A DNA stretch of 49,334 nt from a virus (IMGVR_UViG_3300036828_000682:1-49334), one strand, 5' to 3'. Shown: positions 8,363 through 15,447, counted from the first letter of the stretch. Made by a program: numbers and translations. Notes: generated by a model not told the origin, from the sequence alone.

Positions 8363-8567
8363 GTTTCGCCAGTCTGCGTTTCGCCAGTCTGCGTACCGTC
8401 GCCTTTGCGTCCTGTTCTTCGCGGTGAGCATTGTAATAGGCGAGGTGTCGCGCCTTTTCGAGTTCGGCATGCTCTTTGTAATAACGCTTCCGGTAGACGG
8501 CAATCTTCTTTTTCTGCGCTTCCGTCCGCGGCTTGCGCTTTGAACCCGCTTGTATTCGTATCATCAT
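8337..8567 (-). CDS. small highly basic protein
   Basis: 76 residues, start ATG 8567 overlapping the sigma gene stop (ATGA). Very rich in Lys and Arg, with a helical core (TEAQKKKIAVYRKRYYKEH, AELEKARHLAYYNAHREEQ) like many small phage proteins that bind nucleic acid. The last 15 residues contain a duplicated RRLAKR segment encoded by a 15-base tandem repeat. It lies between sigma and TerL. DNA binding is inferred from charge only. Confidence 0.65.
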   Translation of the reverse strand: MMIRIQAGSKRKPRTEAQKKKIAVYRKRYYKEHAELEKARHLAYYNAHREEQDAKATVRRLAKRRLAKRVGAQPAS

Positions 8568-9214
8568 GCCGCCTTGTCCAGTCCTACGCCCCACGAGATG
8601 ACTCGCGCTCCCAACTGTGCGCGTGCCGATGCCAGCTTCGTTCGCGCCCAGGCCACGGACCGCCCGCACAACTGCGCAGTTTCGCGGATCGGGAAACCTT
8701 GAAGACTGCGCATGAAAACCCACCGCTCCTCTTCGAGCAACTCCGACACGGCCGCGGCGAGTAACCGCGCCTGCTCCCGCCGCGCTGCTATCTCGTCGGG
8801 TTTCAGGCTGGTGTGATCCTGCTCGATATGCGCTGGCACGAAGCCCAGCCGCTCCTTCATGGCGTCGATCGAGTCGAGAAAGAGGGTGTCATCGCGGTAC
8901 GCGCTTCGCCGGTGCGCATCGAACATGGCGCCGCGGACACGGAAGTAGCAGTAGTGCTCGAAGACGCCTTTCGCCTGGCTGTAGGTGCGCGCCGCTTCGC
9001 AGAGTCCGATGTAGCCGTCGTGTTTCAAATCTTCGATGTCGATGTGCGTCATGCCGGCGTGGACTTGCTTCGCAATCCGCTCTACGACGTGCATGTGCTC
9101 GGTAACCAGCTTGCCAACGCGCTTCTTTTCCCGCGCTGGGCCGTTGTGGTTAGCGCGGAGTTTCTGGGTTAGAACTATCGGTTTTGACAATGATCCTCCG
9201 TGCGTAAAGGGCAA
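8564..9214 (-). CDS. phage-encoded sigma-70 family factor
   Basis: 216 residues. Region 2 is clear: VERIAKQVHAGMTHIDIEDL, then HDGYIGLCEAARTY and FEHYCYFRVRGAMFDAHRR (about residues 45-105), the core-binding and -10-binding part of sigma-70/FliA-type factors. Region 4 has the HTH LLEEERWVFMRSLQGFPIRE followed by TAQLCGRSVAWARTKLASAR (about 160-205). The start is uncertain: TTG 9214 behind GAGGAG, or TTG 9190 behind GGAGGA. It should redirect host RNA polymerase, probably to late genes. It is itself part of the late operon, so it may form a positive loop. The CGAATWG boxes in late gaps are candidate targets. Confidence 0.85.
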   Translation of the reverse strand: MPFTHGGSLSKPIVLTQKLRANHNGPAREKKRVGKLVTEHMHVVERIAKQVHAGMTHIDIEDLKHDGYIGLCEAARTYSQAKGVFEHYCYFRVRGAMFDAHRRSAYRDDTLFLDSIDAMKERLGFVPAHIEQDHTSLKPDEIAARREQARLLAAAVSELLEEERWVFMRSLQGFPIRETAQLCGRSVAWARTKLASARAQLGARVISWGVGLDKAA

Positions 9215-9596
9215 CGAACTCCTCCCACGTGTACTGGGGGGTGCCGGTCTGCTCGGGCAGCTCTGGTGGCTTCCCGCCTTGCGCCAGGTCGAGGAGATCG
9301 CGGAATCGTTCTACGCCGCGGAGTCGGCTGAAGTGGTCGGCTTTGTCCGTCTTTTTGGCCTTGAGTGCGCCGGCGATCGCAGCGATGACCGCGGGCAGCA
9401 GCTTGACGAGTTTGGCCTGGTACGGCTGCAGAGACTTGGTAATCAGGAACTGGGTTTCGGGTTCGGCCGCGAGCCGCTCGACGTGGCGCTTGCTCATCTT
9501 GCCGGATGCCGCGATCTTCGCTGCCTTCTCGCCCGCGATCTTACCGGCCGCCACGATGCGCCGCTTGCGCTCCTTCACGATGTCGGGGTTTCTCAT
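9150..9596 (-). CDS. terS: putative terminase small subunit
   Basis: 148 residues, start ATG 9596 overlapping the upstream TGA. The N-terminus is basic with an HTH-like stretch (IVAAGKIAGEKAAKIAASGK, MSKRHVERLAAEPETQFLI), as in DNA-binding TerS proteins. A central helical region (LVKLLPAVIAAIAGALKAKK) could form the oligomerisation helices. It lies upstream of TerL with the sigma gene and a small gene between. Small-subunit identity is inferred from position, size and the HTH. A non-terminase DNA-binding role is possible. Confidence 0.5.
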   Translation of the reverse strand: MRNPDIVKERKRRIVAAGKIAGEKAAKIAASGKMSKRHVERLAAEPETQFLITKSLQPYQAKLVKLLPAVIAAIAGALKAKKTDKADHFSRLRGVERFRDLLDLAQGGKPPELPEQTGTPQYTWEEFVALYARRIIVKTDSSNPETPR

Positions 9597-9880
9597 CCCT
9601 GACCGCGGTGCTCACAAGCAGGCCTGACGGTGTGCCCCGCGATCTCCACCGCGTTGCAGAACTCGTGGTGGTTCGTTCGGCCGAATAAGCAGGCCTGACA
9701 GTATTCCCCGGTATCTTCGGTGGTCTCCGCGCGCTTCTCGATGCCCTTCTGGCCATCGGCCACGAGGTCGTTGATGCGTTGCACCGGACACCAGCGCGCG
9801 TGGCGGGGGGCGCCGAACGCGCACGCCTCGCAGCACTGCTGGGCGTCCGGACGGTAGGGTTTCGATTGCAGATCGTTCAT
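9593..9880 (-). CDS. duplicated zinc-knuckle protein
   Basis: 95 residues with ATGA overlaps at both ends. It contains two copies of a C-x2-C-x(8-10)-C unit, CCEACAFGAPRHARWCPV near residue 16 and YCQACLFGRTNHHEFCNAVE near residue 59, with His residues between the cysteines, plus a terminal RPACEH. Each unit could hold one zinc. The duplication suggests internal repetition. Function unknown; it is co-translated with the probable TerS. Confidence 0.65.
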   Translation of the reverse strand: MNDLQSKPYRPDAQQCCEACAFGAPRHARWCPVQRINDLVADGQKGIEKRAETTEDTGEYCQACLFGRTNHHEFCNAVEIAGHTVRPACEHRGQG

Positions 9881-9969
9881 AAGAGCCCCAGAATTAGCGT
9901 CCAGACGAAAAAGAGGCCAACGAGAATGCCGGCCGTGCAGAAGATGAGTAGGTGCACGACGTCCTTCAT
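9877..9969 (-). CDS. 30-residue single-pass membrane peptide
   Basis: MKDVVHLLIF followed by CTAGILVGLFFVWTLILGLL: one membrane helix covering almost the whole product. The start ATG 9969 overlaps the previous TGA and its own TGA overlaps the next ATG (ATGA at both ends), so it is embedded in a translationally coupled chain. That strongly suggests it is translated. It may be a small membrane modulator; no function is assigned. Confidence 0.6.
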   Translation of the reverse strand: MKDVVHLLIFCTAGILVGLFFVWTLILGLL

Positions 9970-10208
9970 GTGGTTTGGTGCTCGCGTGCCCAGTTGGCAG
10001 CTTCCATACGGTTGTATACCCGGATCTTGCGGAACAGCCTGGTCATGTAAAGCTTCACCGTGTAGACAGTCAGGCCGCAATTGAAGGCGATCTCTTTGTT
10101 GGCCTTCGCTTCGAGAAGTCCCTTCAGCATCTGTCGATCGCGGACGTTGAGCGGGGTGTCGTGCTTGAAAACGGGCGCGCTGGGATCGGGCGCTACAGGA
10201 CGTTGCAT
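9966..10208 (-). CDS. LuxR-type HTH-only regulator, minus strand
   Basis: 80 residues, start ATG 10208. Residues 20-76 form a GerE/LuxR C-terminal HTH: LNVRDRQMLKGLLEAKANKE, then IAFNCGLTVYTVKLYMTRLF and RKIRVYNRMEAANWAREHQ. There is no receiver or ligand-binding domain, so DNA binding is probably controlled by protein level. A related HTH is encoded in the opposite direction at 10747-11112. It is the second gene of the late operon, downstream of 10212-10655 and ATGA-coupled to the membrane peptide. Likely a regulator of the switch between operons (inference). Confidence 0.75.
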   Translation of the reverse strand: MQRPVAPDPSAPVFKHDTPLNVRDRQMLKGLLEAKANKEIAFNCGLTVYTVKLYMTRLFRKIRVYNRMEAANWAREHQTT

Positions 10209-10211
10209 GAG

Positions 10212-10655
10212 TTACGCCGCCTTCGGCAGTGCCGGGTCCAGCGCGACGACCGTCATAGTGCGGTAGCCGCTGCGCTCCTCGGCAATGAAAGCATGCTGCG
10301 CGCTCTTGGGGATGTGCTTGTCGATAACAGACAACCCAATCTCCAGCACCGCAATCAAGCCATCGAGCCCCAGCGACTTCTTCAGGAGTTGGTACACCTT
10401 GCGCTTATCGGTGATGGTGCGCTCGTTTCGGCGCGCGCTCATCTGAATCTCGTAGATGAAGCCGCGCTCGGTCTGGGGCAGCTCGCCGGGAGCGTCCTTG
10501 TACCAGCTCTGGATTTTCTCTTTAAGAGCCTTCTCCAGCGCTTCGTCGGGCGCCACGAGAGCAAGTCGCCGGGTCACCTCGCCGTAGGTGTCGAGCGTCT
10601 TCATGCGCTCCAGAACGGTTGGGGGAGTGGGCCGGATTTCTATCACTTTTGCCAT
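10212..10655 (-). CDS. unknown protein, first gene of the late operon
   Basis: 147 residues from ATG 10655. It has an N-terminal IEIRPTPPTVLERMKTL, a charged middle with RGFIYEIQMSARRNERTITD and KRKVYQLLKKSLGLDGL, and a C-terminal IPKSAQHAFIAEERSGYRTM (a His near residue 120). The family is unrecognised. It starts the minus-strand operon from the 91-base divergent region shared with the plus-strand LuxR-type gene, so it is the first product of that promoter. Confidence 0.65.
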   Translation of the reverse strand: MAKVIEIRPTPPTVLERMKTLDTYGEVTRRLALVAPDEALEKALKEKIQSWYKDAPGELPQTERGFIYEIQMSARRNERTITDKRKVYQLLKKSLGLDGLIAVLEIGLSVIDKHIPKSAQHAFIAEERSGYRTMTVVALDPALPKAA

Positions 10656-10746
10656 CTGTGACTAGAATCCCGCGGCAAAGTACGGGTTTTTGTCCATCAA
10701 AAGGGCCTAATAATGTGCAGTGCTTTAGTACTGAAAAGGGGGCTAT
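10656..10746. promoter_or_regulatory. divergent promoter region with a 16-bp dyad
   Basis: Separates two oppositely oriented operons. It contains CAGTGC-TTTA-GTACTG at 10718-10733 (arms match 5 of 6) and an AT-rich CTAATAATG segment at about 10707-10715 that could serve as a -10. A LuxR-type or other dimeric regulator bound here would affect both directions. Promoters were not resolved confidently. Confidence 0.4.
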
Positions 10747-11112
10747 TTGGGTGATTTCACGTACAATTGTCTGTTGAACGTCCACGCTCATAAAAGGCCA
10801 GGTCGTCCCGATCTATACTTTGCTTCCGTTACCCCGCGCGAACGCGAGATCCTGCGGCACCTTGCCCACGGCTTGCTAAACAAAGAGATCGGGTACTCTT
10901 TGGGCATTGCCGTCTCCACCGTGAAGGGCCACATCGCGGAAATCATGCACAAGGGCCACTTCGGGAACCGCGTTCAAATCGCTCGCTGGGTGCTATTGAA
11001 CCCTGCGATCTACGACAAAGAGTGCATGGTAGAACTGCAGATGCACGCTCGCGGCTGTCCCTGCGATCACCCTTATTGCGTTGGCGTCCGCGCTCTCGAT
11101 CTCGTGGCGTGA
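10747..11112 (+). CDS. LuxR-type HTH regulator, plus strand
   Basis: 121 residues from TTG 10747, preceded by AAAAGGGGG about five bases upstream. Residues 27-85 are a LuxR/GerE HTH: SVTPREREILRHLAHGLLNK followed by EIGYSLGIAVSTVKGHIAEIM. No receiver domain. The tail is unusual: HARGCPCDHPYC puts three Cys and two His within twelve residues, a possible metal or redox site. The stop overlaps the GTG start of the next gene (GTGA). It could be the partner or antagonist of the minus-strand LuxR-type protein. Confidence 0.75.
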   Translation: MGDFTYNCLLNVHAHKRPGRPDLYFASVTPREREILRHLAHGLLNKEIGYSLGIAVSTVKGHIAEIMHKGHFGNRVQIARWVLLNPAIYDKECMVELQMHARGCPCDHPYCVGVRALDLVA

Positions 11113-11612
11113 GCGCAAAGCGGCAATCGTGCAATGATGTGGCAATGGAGCAAATTGCCGCATTGCCGGAAGGCAAAGTCACTGAATGGATGACCCCAGA
11201 GAAAGCCGCCGCGGAGCTTGGGAAGAAGCCGCGCCGGATACGCCAGATGGTAGATGAGGGGCTACTCGATGGGAAAAAGGAGCGCAATCCGGAGACGGGC
11301 CACCTGGTGTGGCTGATTAACGCCGGCAGCGTGGCGCGACTCCAACACAACGGGGCAAACCGCAAAGCGGCAACCGAGGTTGCCACGTTGCCGCAACCGA
11401 TTGCCCAGTTGCCGCAACCCGTTGCGCCATCGATGAGCGAGCAGACTGGGCGCCCGTGGCTTGGGCTACTGGAAGCTGCCCGTTACTCGGGCCTGAAGAG
11501 TACGACGCTGAAGCGGGACGCCGCGGCGGGCACGATCAAAGCGTGGAACGACGGCACGCAGGAAAACCCGGTGTGGAAGTTTCGGCGGGAAACGCTGGAT
11601 GCGCTGGGCTAG
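11109..11612 (+). CDS. double HTH DNA-binding protein
   Basis: 167 residues if it starts at the GTGA-coupled GTG 11109, or 155 from ATG 11145. The first HTH is WMTPEKAAAELGKKPRRIRQ with MVDEGLLDG (MerR/excisionase-like). A Pro/Gln-rich linker (ATLPQPIAQLPQPVAP) follows, then a second HTH WLGLLEAARYSGLKSTTLKR with DAAAGTIKAW. Both modules look like winged or excisionase-type helices. The DNA carries many TTGCC/GGCAA words in both orientations around the linker and the 5' end. Probably a regulator made together with the LuxR-type protein. Confidence 0.65.
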   Translation: MSAKRQSCNDVAMEQIAALPEGKVTEWMTPEKAAAELGKKPRRIRQMVDEGLLDGKKERNPETGHLVWLINAGSVARLQHNGANRKAATEVATLPQPIAQLPQPVAPSMSEQTGRPWLGLLEAARYSGLKSTTLKRDAAAGTIKAWNDGTQENPVWKFRRETLDALG

Positions 11613-11666
11613 TTTGAAGGAAAAAAGTTTCTCTGTTTTGGCTACATGACCCTACATCGCGATGGG

Positions 11667-11822
11667 CTAGTTGAAGCTGAAGAACGCGGTGCAGTCGATT
11701 GAGACGAGCCCGCGGGTTCGGCTGGCAGAGGCGTAGATCGTGGTCACTACCATCAGCTTTGCCGCCTTTGTTCTGCTCAACGTCCATTGATCGAGGGTGC
11801 AGGAGGTAAGGGTGAGGTTCAC
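11667..11822 (-). CDS. small ORF, end of the replication operon
   Basis: 51 residues from GTG 11822, which overlaps the stop of the upstream gene (GTGA), the same coupling used along this operon. The product (NLTLTSCTLDQWTLSRTKAA, then KLMVVTTIYASASRTRGLVS, ending IDCTAFFSFN) matches no family. It fills a stretch otherwise lacking any gene. Support is the coupling only. Between its stop and 11612 are 54 bases with no clear terminator. Confidence 0.4.
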   Translation of the reverse strand: MNLTLTSCTLDQWTLSRTKAAKLMVVTTIYASASRTRGLVSIDCTAFFSFN

Positions 11823-12058
11823 GCCGGCCGCCCGTTCTTCACCAGCTCAGCCGCGGCCGCATCCGCGAGCCGCGTGCGGGTTTTCTCGTCCTCAACCACC
11901 ATATGCAGCCCGTAGGGGTAGTGAGTCCAACCGTTGCGCTCTGGGAACATCGCTCGCAGGGCCGTGGCGCGATCGCGGTCGAGCGCGGGGCGGGGAAGTA
12001 TCGCCACGGTCCTTCCAGTGATCTCAATGAGCGTATTGGGGTCTTCGTAGTGGATCAT
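11819..12058 (-). CDS. unknown small protein
   Basis: 79 residues, ATGA-coupled to the gene above. It begins MIHYEDPNTLIEITGRTVAI, with a central AMFPERNGWTHYPYGLHMVV and an Ala-rich helical end. Acidic and basic residues are balanced and no motif is recognised. Probably a minor early protein of the replication operon. Confidence 0.6.
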   Translation of the reverse strand: MIHYEDPNTLIEITGRTVAILPRPALDRDRATALRAMFPERNGWTHYPYGLHMVVEDEKTRTRLADAAAAELVKNGRPA

Positions 12059-12318
12059 GCGTCGTCCTTCGGATCATCCAAGTCCAACGGTATCGGCATC
12101 ACCATGCCTGTGGGGTCGGTACCGAACCGGAAGAACCTCTCATTGATATCCGGTTCGTCGAGAAATTCGATCTCGATCATATGCGGCGAAGCGGCCAGCA
12201 CCTTGGCGTGCTTCTCGGCGAGCCCGGGCATGAGTTTGTCGAGGTCCTCGGGGTCGACTTCGATGCGGTCCTCGAACTGGCGCACGCGCCCGATGTAGCC
12301 ACGGATCGCCACTTTCAT
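12055..12318 (-). CDS. unknown small acidic protein
   Basis: 87 residues with ATGA overlaps on both sides. Strongly acidic (FEDRIEVDPEDLDKLMPGL, DEPDINERFF, ending LDLDDPKDDA) and mostly beta/helix mixed. DNA mimicry or protein binding is conceivable from the charge, but no family is recognised. Confidence 0.6.
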   Translation of the reverse strand: MKVAIRGYIGRVRQFEDRIEVDPEDLDKLMPGLAEKHAKVLAASPHMIEIEFLDEPDINERFFRFGTDPTGMVMPIPLDLDDPKDDA

Positions 12319-12569
12319 GACGTCGCCTCACAGGTATGCGCGTCGGAATTATCGTAGGACTTGCCGCAACGCGAGCAGACCGCGGGTAACTCCCGGTGTT
12401 CGCCTGACTCGGTCGGGTCGATGGTTTGCTCGTGCGACCATCTGATCATCTCGGCCATGGTCGTCTTGGACGGCAGCGAGCCGCGATTGTGCGTCAGATA
12501 GTCCGCGCACAGCTCATCGAACTGCTCGTGGAGTAGGACGTGGCGCGCCCTGTGTTCGTCGTGCGTCAT
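12315..12569 (-). CDS. small protein with C-terminal zinc finger
   Basis: 84 residues from ATG 12569 (ATGA overlap with the upstream gene). An ATG at 12584 would add five residues. The N-terminal two thirds are helical and His-rich. The C-terminus has a C2HC-type finger: VCSRCGKSYDNSDAHTCEA. Likely binds nucleic acid or a protein partner in replication. Family unrecognised. Confidence 0.6.
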   Translation of the reverse strand: MTHDEHRARHVLLHEQFDELCADYLTHNRGSLPSKTTMAEMIRWSHEQTIDPTESGEHRELPAVCSRCGKSYDNSDAHTCEATS

Positions 12570-13741
12570 GCCTTTCCTTTCCATTCTTCGCCCAGTGCGG
12601 CACGGGCGAGGTTCTTGTCTTCCTCGGTGGCTGCGGGGTCGTCCAGGAACTCGCGGGCGATCCGCTGGATTCGTTCCCTGTCTCGGGTACCGGCGCGTTC
12701 CTGTGACGCCTGCAGGTCCTTGCGCCGCGCTGCATCGTGCTTGGTCTTTTGGATGAAGTCCCGCGGTAGTCCGGATACCGACTTGGCGAGCGCGAAGTGG
12801 ATCGGGCTTCCCTCGGCGCGTTTCGCCACGAACCAGACGTAGGCCGCGGGGTCGTAGCGGCCGCGCAGGTTGGTTTCGAGGTGGCCGTTCAGTTCGGTGA
12901 GCGCGTCGTCCGAGATGAACTCGTTCGGGAAGATGTCGCGCAGCAGCGAGAGGGGCAGGCAGGCAGGCAGGGGGTCGGGGGTAATGGGTGTCGCTGCTTG
13001 CTTGCCTGCCGGCGCCGCCCTATTACCTGCATTGGGTAAAGCAATTACATCAATAAGGATGCCGGCCGCTGGAGTTGCTTGCGCCACGTACTCGCGGTAC
13101 GCGGATCGAGCAACCCGACGCGCCTCGTTGAACGCGGATCTAGCATCCAAAAACGCTTGGTAGTTGCTGGATCCAGCAACCGACCACCACGTAAGGAAGT
13201 CCTTATCGCTGAGGTAACGGTTGCTGGATCCAGCAACCGCAGGAGGGGGTTTCGGTGCGGAGTCGCCGTCTAAAGGCGAAACCACAGCATACAACTTTCC
13301 CGTTTTGGATTTGTAACTTCCGCGGGCCTCGACCTTGGCCGCGGCTTCTGAGATCCGCGCCTTGAAGTGCTGAACCTCCTTGCGTTGGCGTTCGTGATCG
13401 CGGAACTTCCGCGGGGCGCCCTCGACCCATTCGGCCGGCCGGCCGTGTTTGAACCACCAGATATCGAGCGCCGCGTCCGTCTGGTCGAGCGCGTACTGGG
13501 GTTCTCGCGGGTCGTTATCCCAGGAGGAGACGGCGAATTCGGAGGAGTTGCACCACGCCCGCCAGCGCACCCAGGCCCAATACCGCTCCGTCAAGCACGC
13601 GACCCGCGGAGGACTGGCCATCACGCGCACCATGGAATCGTGGAACTCCGGACCAAACGCCGGCACGATGAGCTTGCCGTCTCCCGCCCGTGTTCCGATC
13701 CGCTTGCGAAACTCGTGGAAGGCGCGTTCACGGTCGGTCAT
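12566..13741 (-). CDS. putative replication initiator-like protein with embedded iterons
   Basis: 391 residues, first gene of the minus-strand replication operon. N-terminal domain (about 1-135) rich in Trp and Arg (RYWAWVRWRAWCNSSEF, LDIWWFKHGRPAEW). The middle has two AGSSN pentapeptides (VAGSSNRYLSDKDFLTWW, VAGSSNYQAFLDARSAF) encoded by iteron-bearing DNA. The C-terminal part (about 265-391) is helical and basic, starting LLRDIFPNEFISDDALTELN and ending ALGEEWKGKA. No family is recognised. The initiator call is an inference from four iterons plus an AT-rich stretch inside the gene, as in lambda O, and from its leading position. Confidence 0.45.
   Translation of the reverse strand: MTDRERAFHEFRKRIGTRAGDGKLIVPAFGPEFHDSMVRVMASPPRVACLTERYWAWVRWRAWCNSSEFAVSSWDNDPREPQYALDQTDAALDIWWFKHGRPAEWVEGAPRKFRDHERQRKEVQHFKARISEAAAKVEARGSYKSKTGKLYAVVSPLDGDSAPKPPPAVAGSSNRYLSDKDFLTWWSVAGSSNYQAFLDARSAFNEARRVARSAYREYVAQATPAAGILIDVIALPNAGNRAAPAGKQAATPITPDPLPACLPLSLLRDIFPNEFISDDALTELNGHLETNLRGRYDPAAYVWFVAKRAEGSPIHFALAKSVSGLPRDFIQKTKHDAARRKDLQASQERAGTRDRERIQRIAREFLDDPAATEEDKNLARAALGEEWKGKA
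13021..13239. other. candidate replication origin: four iterons and AT-rich flank
   Basis: Four copies of GGWTGCTNGATCC on the minus strand at 13226-13238, 13169-13181, 13136-13148 and 13103-13115 (two exact, two with one or two changes). GATC centres are spaced 57, 33 and 33 bases. The first two copies are parts of perfect palindromes, 22 bp at 13218-13239 and 18 bp at 13163-13180. An AT-rich stretch (about 13021-13062) lies next to the cluster and could unwind. Inferred by analogy with lambda-type origins. Confidence 0.55.
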
Positions 13742-14135
13742 CGCGCACCTACGGCATAGTACTTTCTGCGGATGACTTTTCTGTGGGTATCGGGTTTGCG
13801 GCTGTATGAGTTAGTTACTGAACATAGCTCGGACACTGACGCCTCAGGTGGCTCTTGTGCAGGAAGATGTGCGTTGGTACGATTGAATCGTATGGGCGCG
13901 CTTGTCCCGGTAGTTCACGGGAAAGCCCTTCCAAAGCGCCGTGGATGCTGTGTTTGAAGCCTCTGAGGCCTGCCAAGACACGAAGGCAACAAACCAGCGG
14001 TGGCCCACGGCGGAGGCCTCGCGCACGCGGGGCTGGTCGCAGGATGAGAGGCACGAGAAACGTTGCTTCTCGCGAGTGCGCCAGGTTTCATTCGTAGTCA
14101 TTATCCTCCAGATCTGGTAAATTGTATGTCGACTT
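13742..14135. other. 394-base region upstream of integrase 1
   Basis: Holds a possible small minus-strand gene (13844-14101), a perfect 7-1-7 palindrome TACGATTGAATCGTA at 13878-13892, the palindrome GCCTCTGAGGC at 13959-13969, and a small hairpin CGAGAA/TTCTCG at 14054-14072. Upstream of the integrase start is TGGTAAATT, resembling an extended -10. Position beside the integrase makes it a candidate attP region; no core sequence could be defined. Confidence 0.35.
13844..14101 (-). CDS. possible small protein upstream of integrase
   Basis: 85 residues from ATG 14101 with a strong GGAGG three bases upstream and TACAAT further up. Codon third positions are GC-rich like neighbouring genes. Begins MTTNETWRTREKQRFSCLSS and carries Trp/Cys scattered through the chain. 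No family recognised. Overlapping frames on both strands are also open here, so it is reported with low confidence. Confidence 0.35.
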   Translation of the reverse strand: MTTNETWRTREKQRFSCLSSCDQPRVREASAVGHRWFVAFVSWQASEASNTASTALWKGFPVNYRDKRAHTIQSYQRTSSCTRAT

Positions 14136-15113
14136 ATGCCACAAGTCGCGATGGTTTCTGATGCTCAACTGTGTCTATTCGATTTGGGGGACAACGTGAC
14201 TGAACTCCGTCATGAGATGTCTGAGTTGCTCCTTTGGAAGCGTGCTCCAACGACTCAGATAAACTACAGATCCGATTTCCGCATATTTGAGAGTTTTTGC
14301 AAACGGAATGGGCGGGCTGCTATGCCCGCCTCTCCGGACACCCTCAATCTCTTTGTGACTGCGCAATTGAGGGATTTTAAGGTAGCTACCGTCGATCGGC
14401 GCCTGTCCGGTATCAAGGCAGCGCACAAAGCTGCGGGGCACGAATTGCCGCCGCTCCCAAAATGCCGCGAACTGATGGTGTCAATGAGGCAGCGCAGGCA
14501 TGAGCGGCCTCAGGGTAAAAAGTCGCTCGACGTGAAGGATCTCGTGCGCATTTGTCGCAAACTGGGGGACACGAATGCTGGAGTGCGTGATAGGGCGGTG
14601 CTTGTGTTCGGCTTCGCCACGGGGTTGCGGCGTAGTGAGATCGCCAGGCTGGATTTAGCGGATGTACAGGTGTCTTCGAAGGGCATCGTCATCGATGTGA
14701 AATGGTCCAAGACGGATCAACAGGCTAAGGGTCGGACATTCGCGATTTTCGCCGGCAAACGAGAATGCACCGATCCCGTCCGTACCATGCGGGCGTGGAT
14801 TGCTGCACGGGGCAAGGAGCAGGGGCCTTTATTCACGCGGGTCCAGACGGGCGACATAGTAACCCTGCAGCGCCTCGCGGGTGAATCCGTCAACGAGGTG
14901 GTCCATCGCGCTGTGAAGCGCATTGGGCTTGATCCGACCCAGTACGGAGCCCACTCGCTAAGGGCGGGACTCGTGACAACCGCGGCGGACGCAGGCGCTT
15001 CGGATCGAGAAATCATGCGGGCATCTGGGCACAGGTCTGTGCAGGTGATGTCCAGGTACGTGCGCCACTCCAGGGCATACGCTACCCGCAACGTTCTGGC
15101 CGGTGCGCTGTAA
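14136..15113 (+). CDS. int: tyrosine recombinase / integrase 1
   Basis: 325 residues. The N-terminal SAM-like core-binding domain (about 30-115: TTQINYRSDFRIFESFCKRN) is followed by the catalytic domain. All six expected positions are present: Arg165 (ATGLRRSE), Lys192 (WSKTDQ), His273 and Arg276 (HSLRAG), His299 (SGHRS) and the nucleophile Tyr308 (SRYVRH). Full length for a phage or mobile-element integrase. It would catalyse attP x attB recombination for lysogeny. It is the first gene rightward after the 394-base region, with a second integrase about 2.5 kb further on. Confidence 0.92.
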   Translation: MPQVAMVSDAQLCLFDLGDNVTELRHEMSELLLWKRAPTTQINYRSDFRIFESFCKRNGRAAMPASPDTLNLFVTAQLRDFKVATVDRRLSGIKAAHKAAGHELPPLPKCRELMVSMRQRRHERPQGKKSLDVKDLVRICRKLGDTNAGVRDRAVLVFGFATGLRRSEIARLDLADVQVSSKGIVIDVKWSKTDQQAKGRTFAIFAGKRECTDPVRTMRAWIAARGKEQGPLFTRVQTGDIVTLQRLAGESVNEVVHRAVKRIGLDPTQYGAHSLRAGLVTTAADAGASDREIMRASGHRSVQVMSRYVRHSRAYATRNVLAGAL

Positions 15114-15213
15114 TAGCAGAGGGGCGTATCGGGTTCTAAACTGTTCCGCGGGCGGCTTTGGGCTTGGTGGCAAAGCGCCCCCTTCATTCTTCGATAGTGC
15201 GCACCTGCGCACA

Positions 15214-15447
15214 ATGGCCAAAATGCCCGCCAAACCGAAGACAATGCGCGTTTCGCTCGCCGGCCGCGCCATCACGCTGACCGCGCTCGATATCCAGGTC
15301 TCAATGGACACCGACCCGCCGATGCCCGCGGATCTCCGTGCCGCGGTCGAGCAGCGTATCGCCGACTGTCACAGGGCGCTGCTTGCTGCCGTCGTGAACG
15401 TCGTGTTCGACCGCGCTGACGCGGTATCCTCGAAGGGTGCGCGGTAG
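15214..15447 (+). CDS. small unknown protein after integrase 1
   Basis: 77 residues from ATG 15214 (MAKMPAKPKTMRVSLAGRAI). The middle TLTALDIQVSMDTDPPMPAD and the helical end AVEQRIADCHRALLAAVVNV are consistent with a small folded protein. No family recognised. Its stop codon falls in the loop of a GC-rich hairpin, GGGTGC/GCACCC at 15435-15452. Confidence 0.5.
   Translation: MAKMPAKPKTMRVSLAGRAITLTALDIQVSMDTDPPMPADLRAAVEQRIADCHRALLAAVVNVVFDRADAVSSKGAR

Noticed and set aside
8322-8543. 15-base tandem repeat (TTTCGCCAGTCTGCG twice) as a regulatory element
   Set aside because: It lies within coding sequence and simply duplicates five codons of the basic protein.
11022-11108. N-terminal extension of the double-HTH gene to 11022
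   Set aside because: It overlaps the LuxR-type gene out of frame and is Arg/Ser-rich shadow sequence; the GTGA-coupled start fits better.
13815-14054. 79-codon minus-strand frame overlapping 13844-14101
   Set aside because: Lower-quality composition and no ribosome site; the frame starting at 14101 has GGAGG and better codon use.
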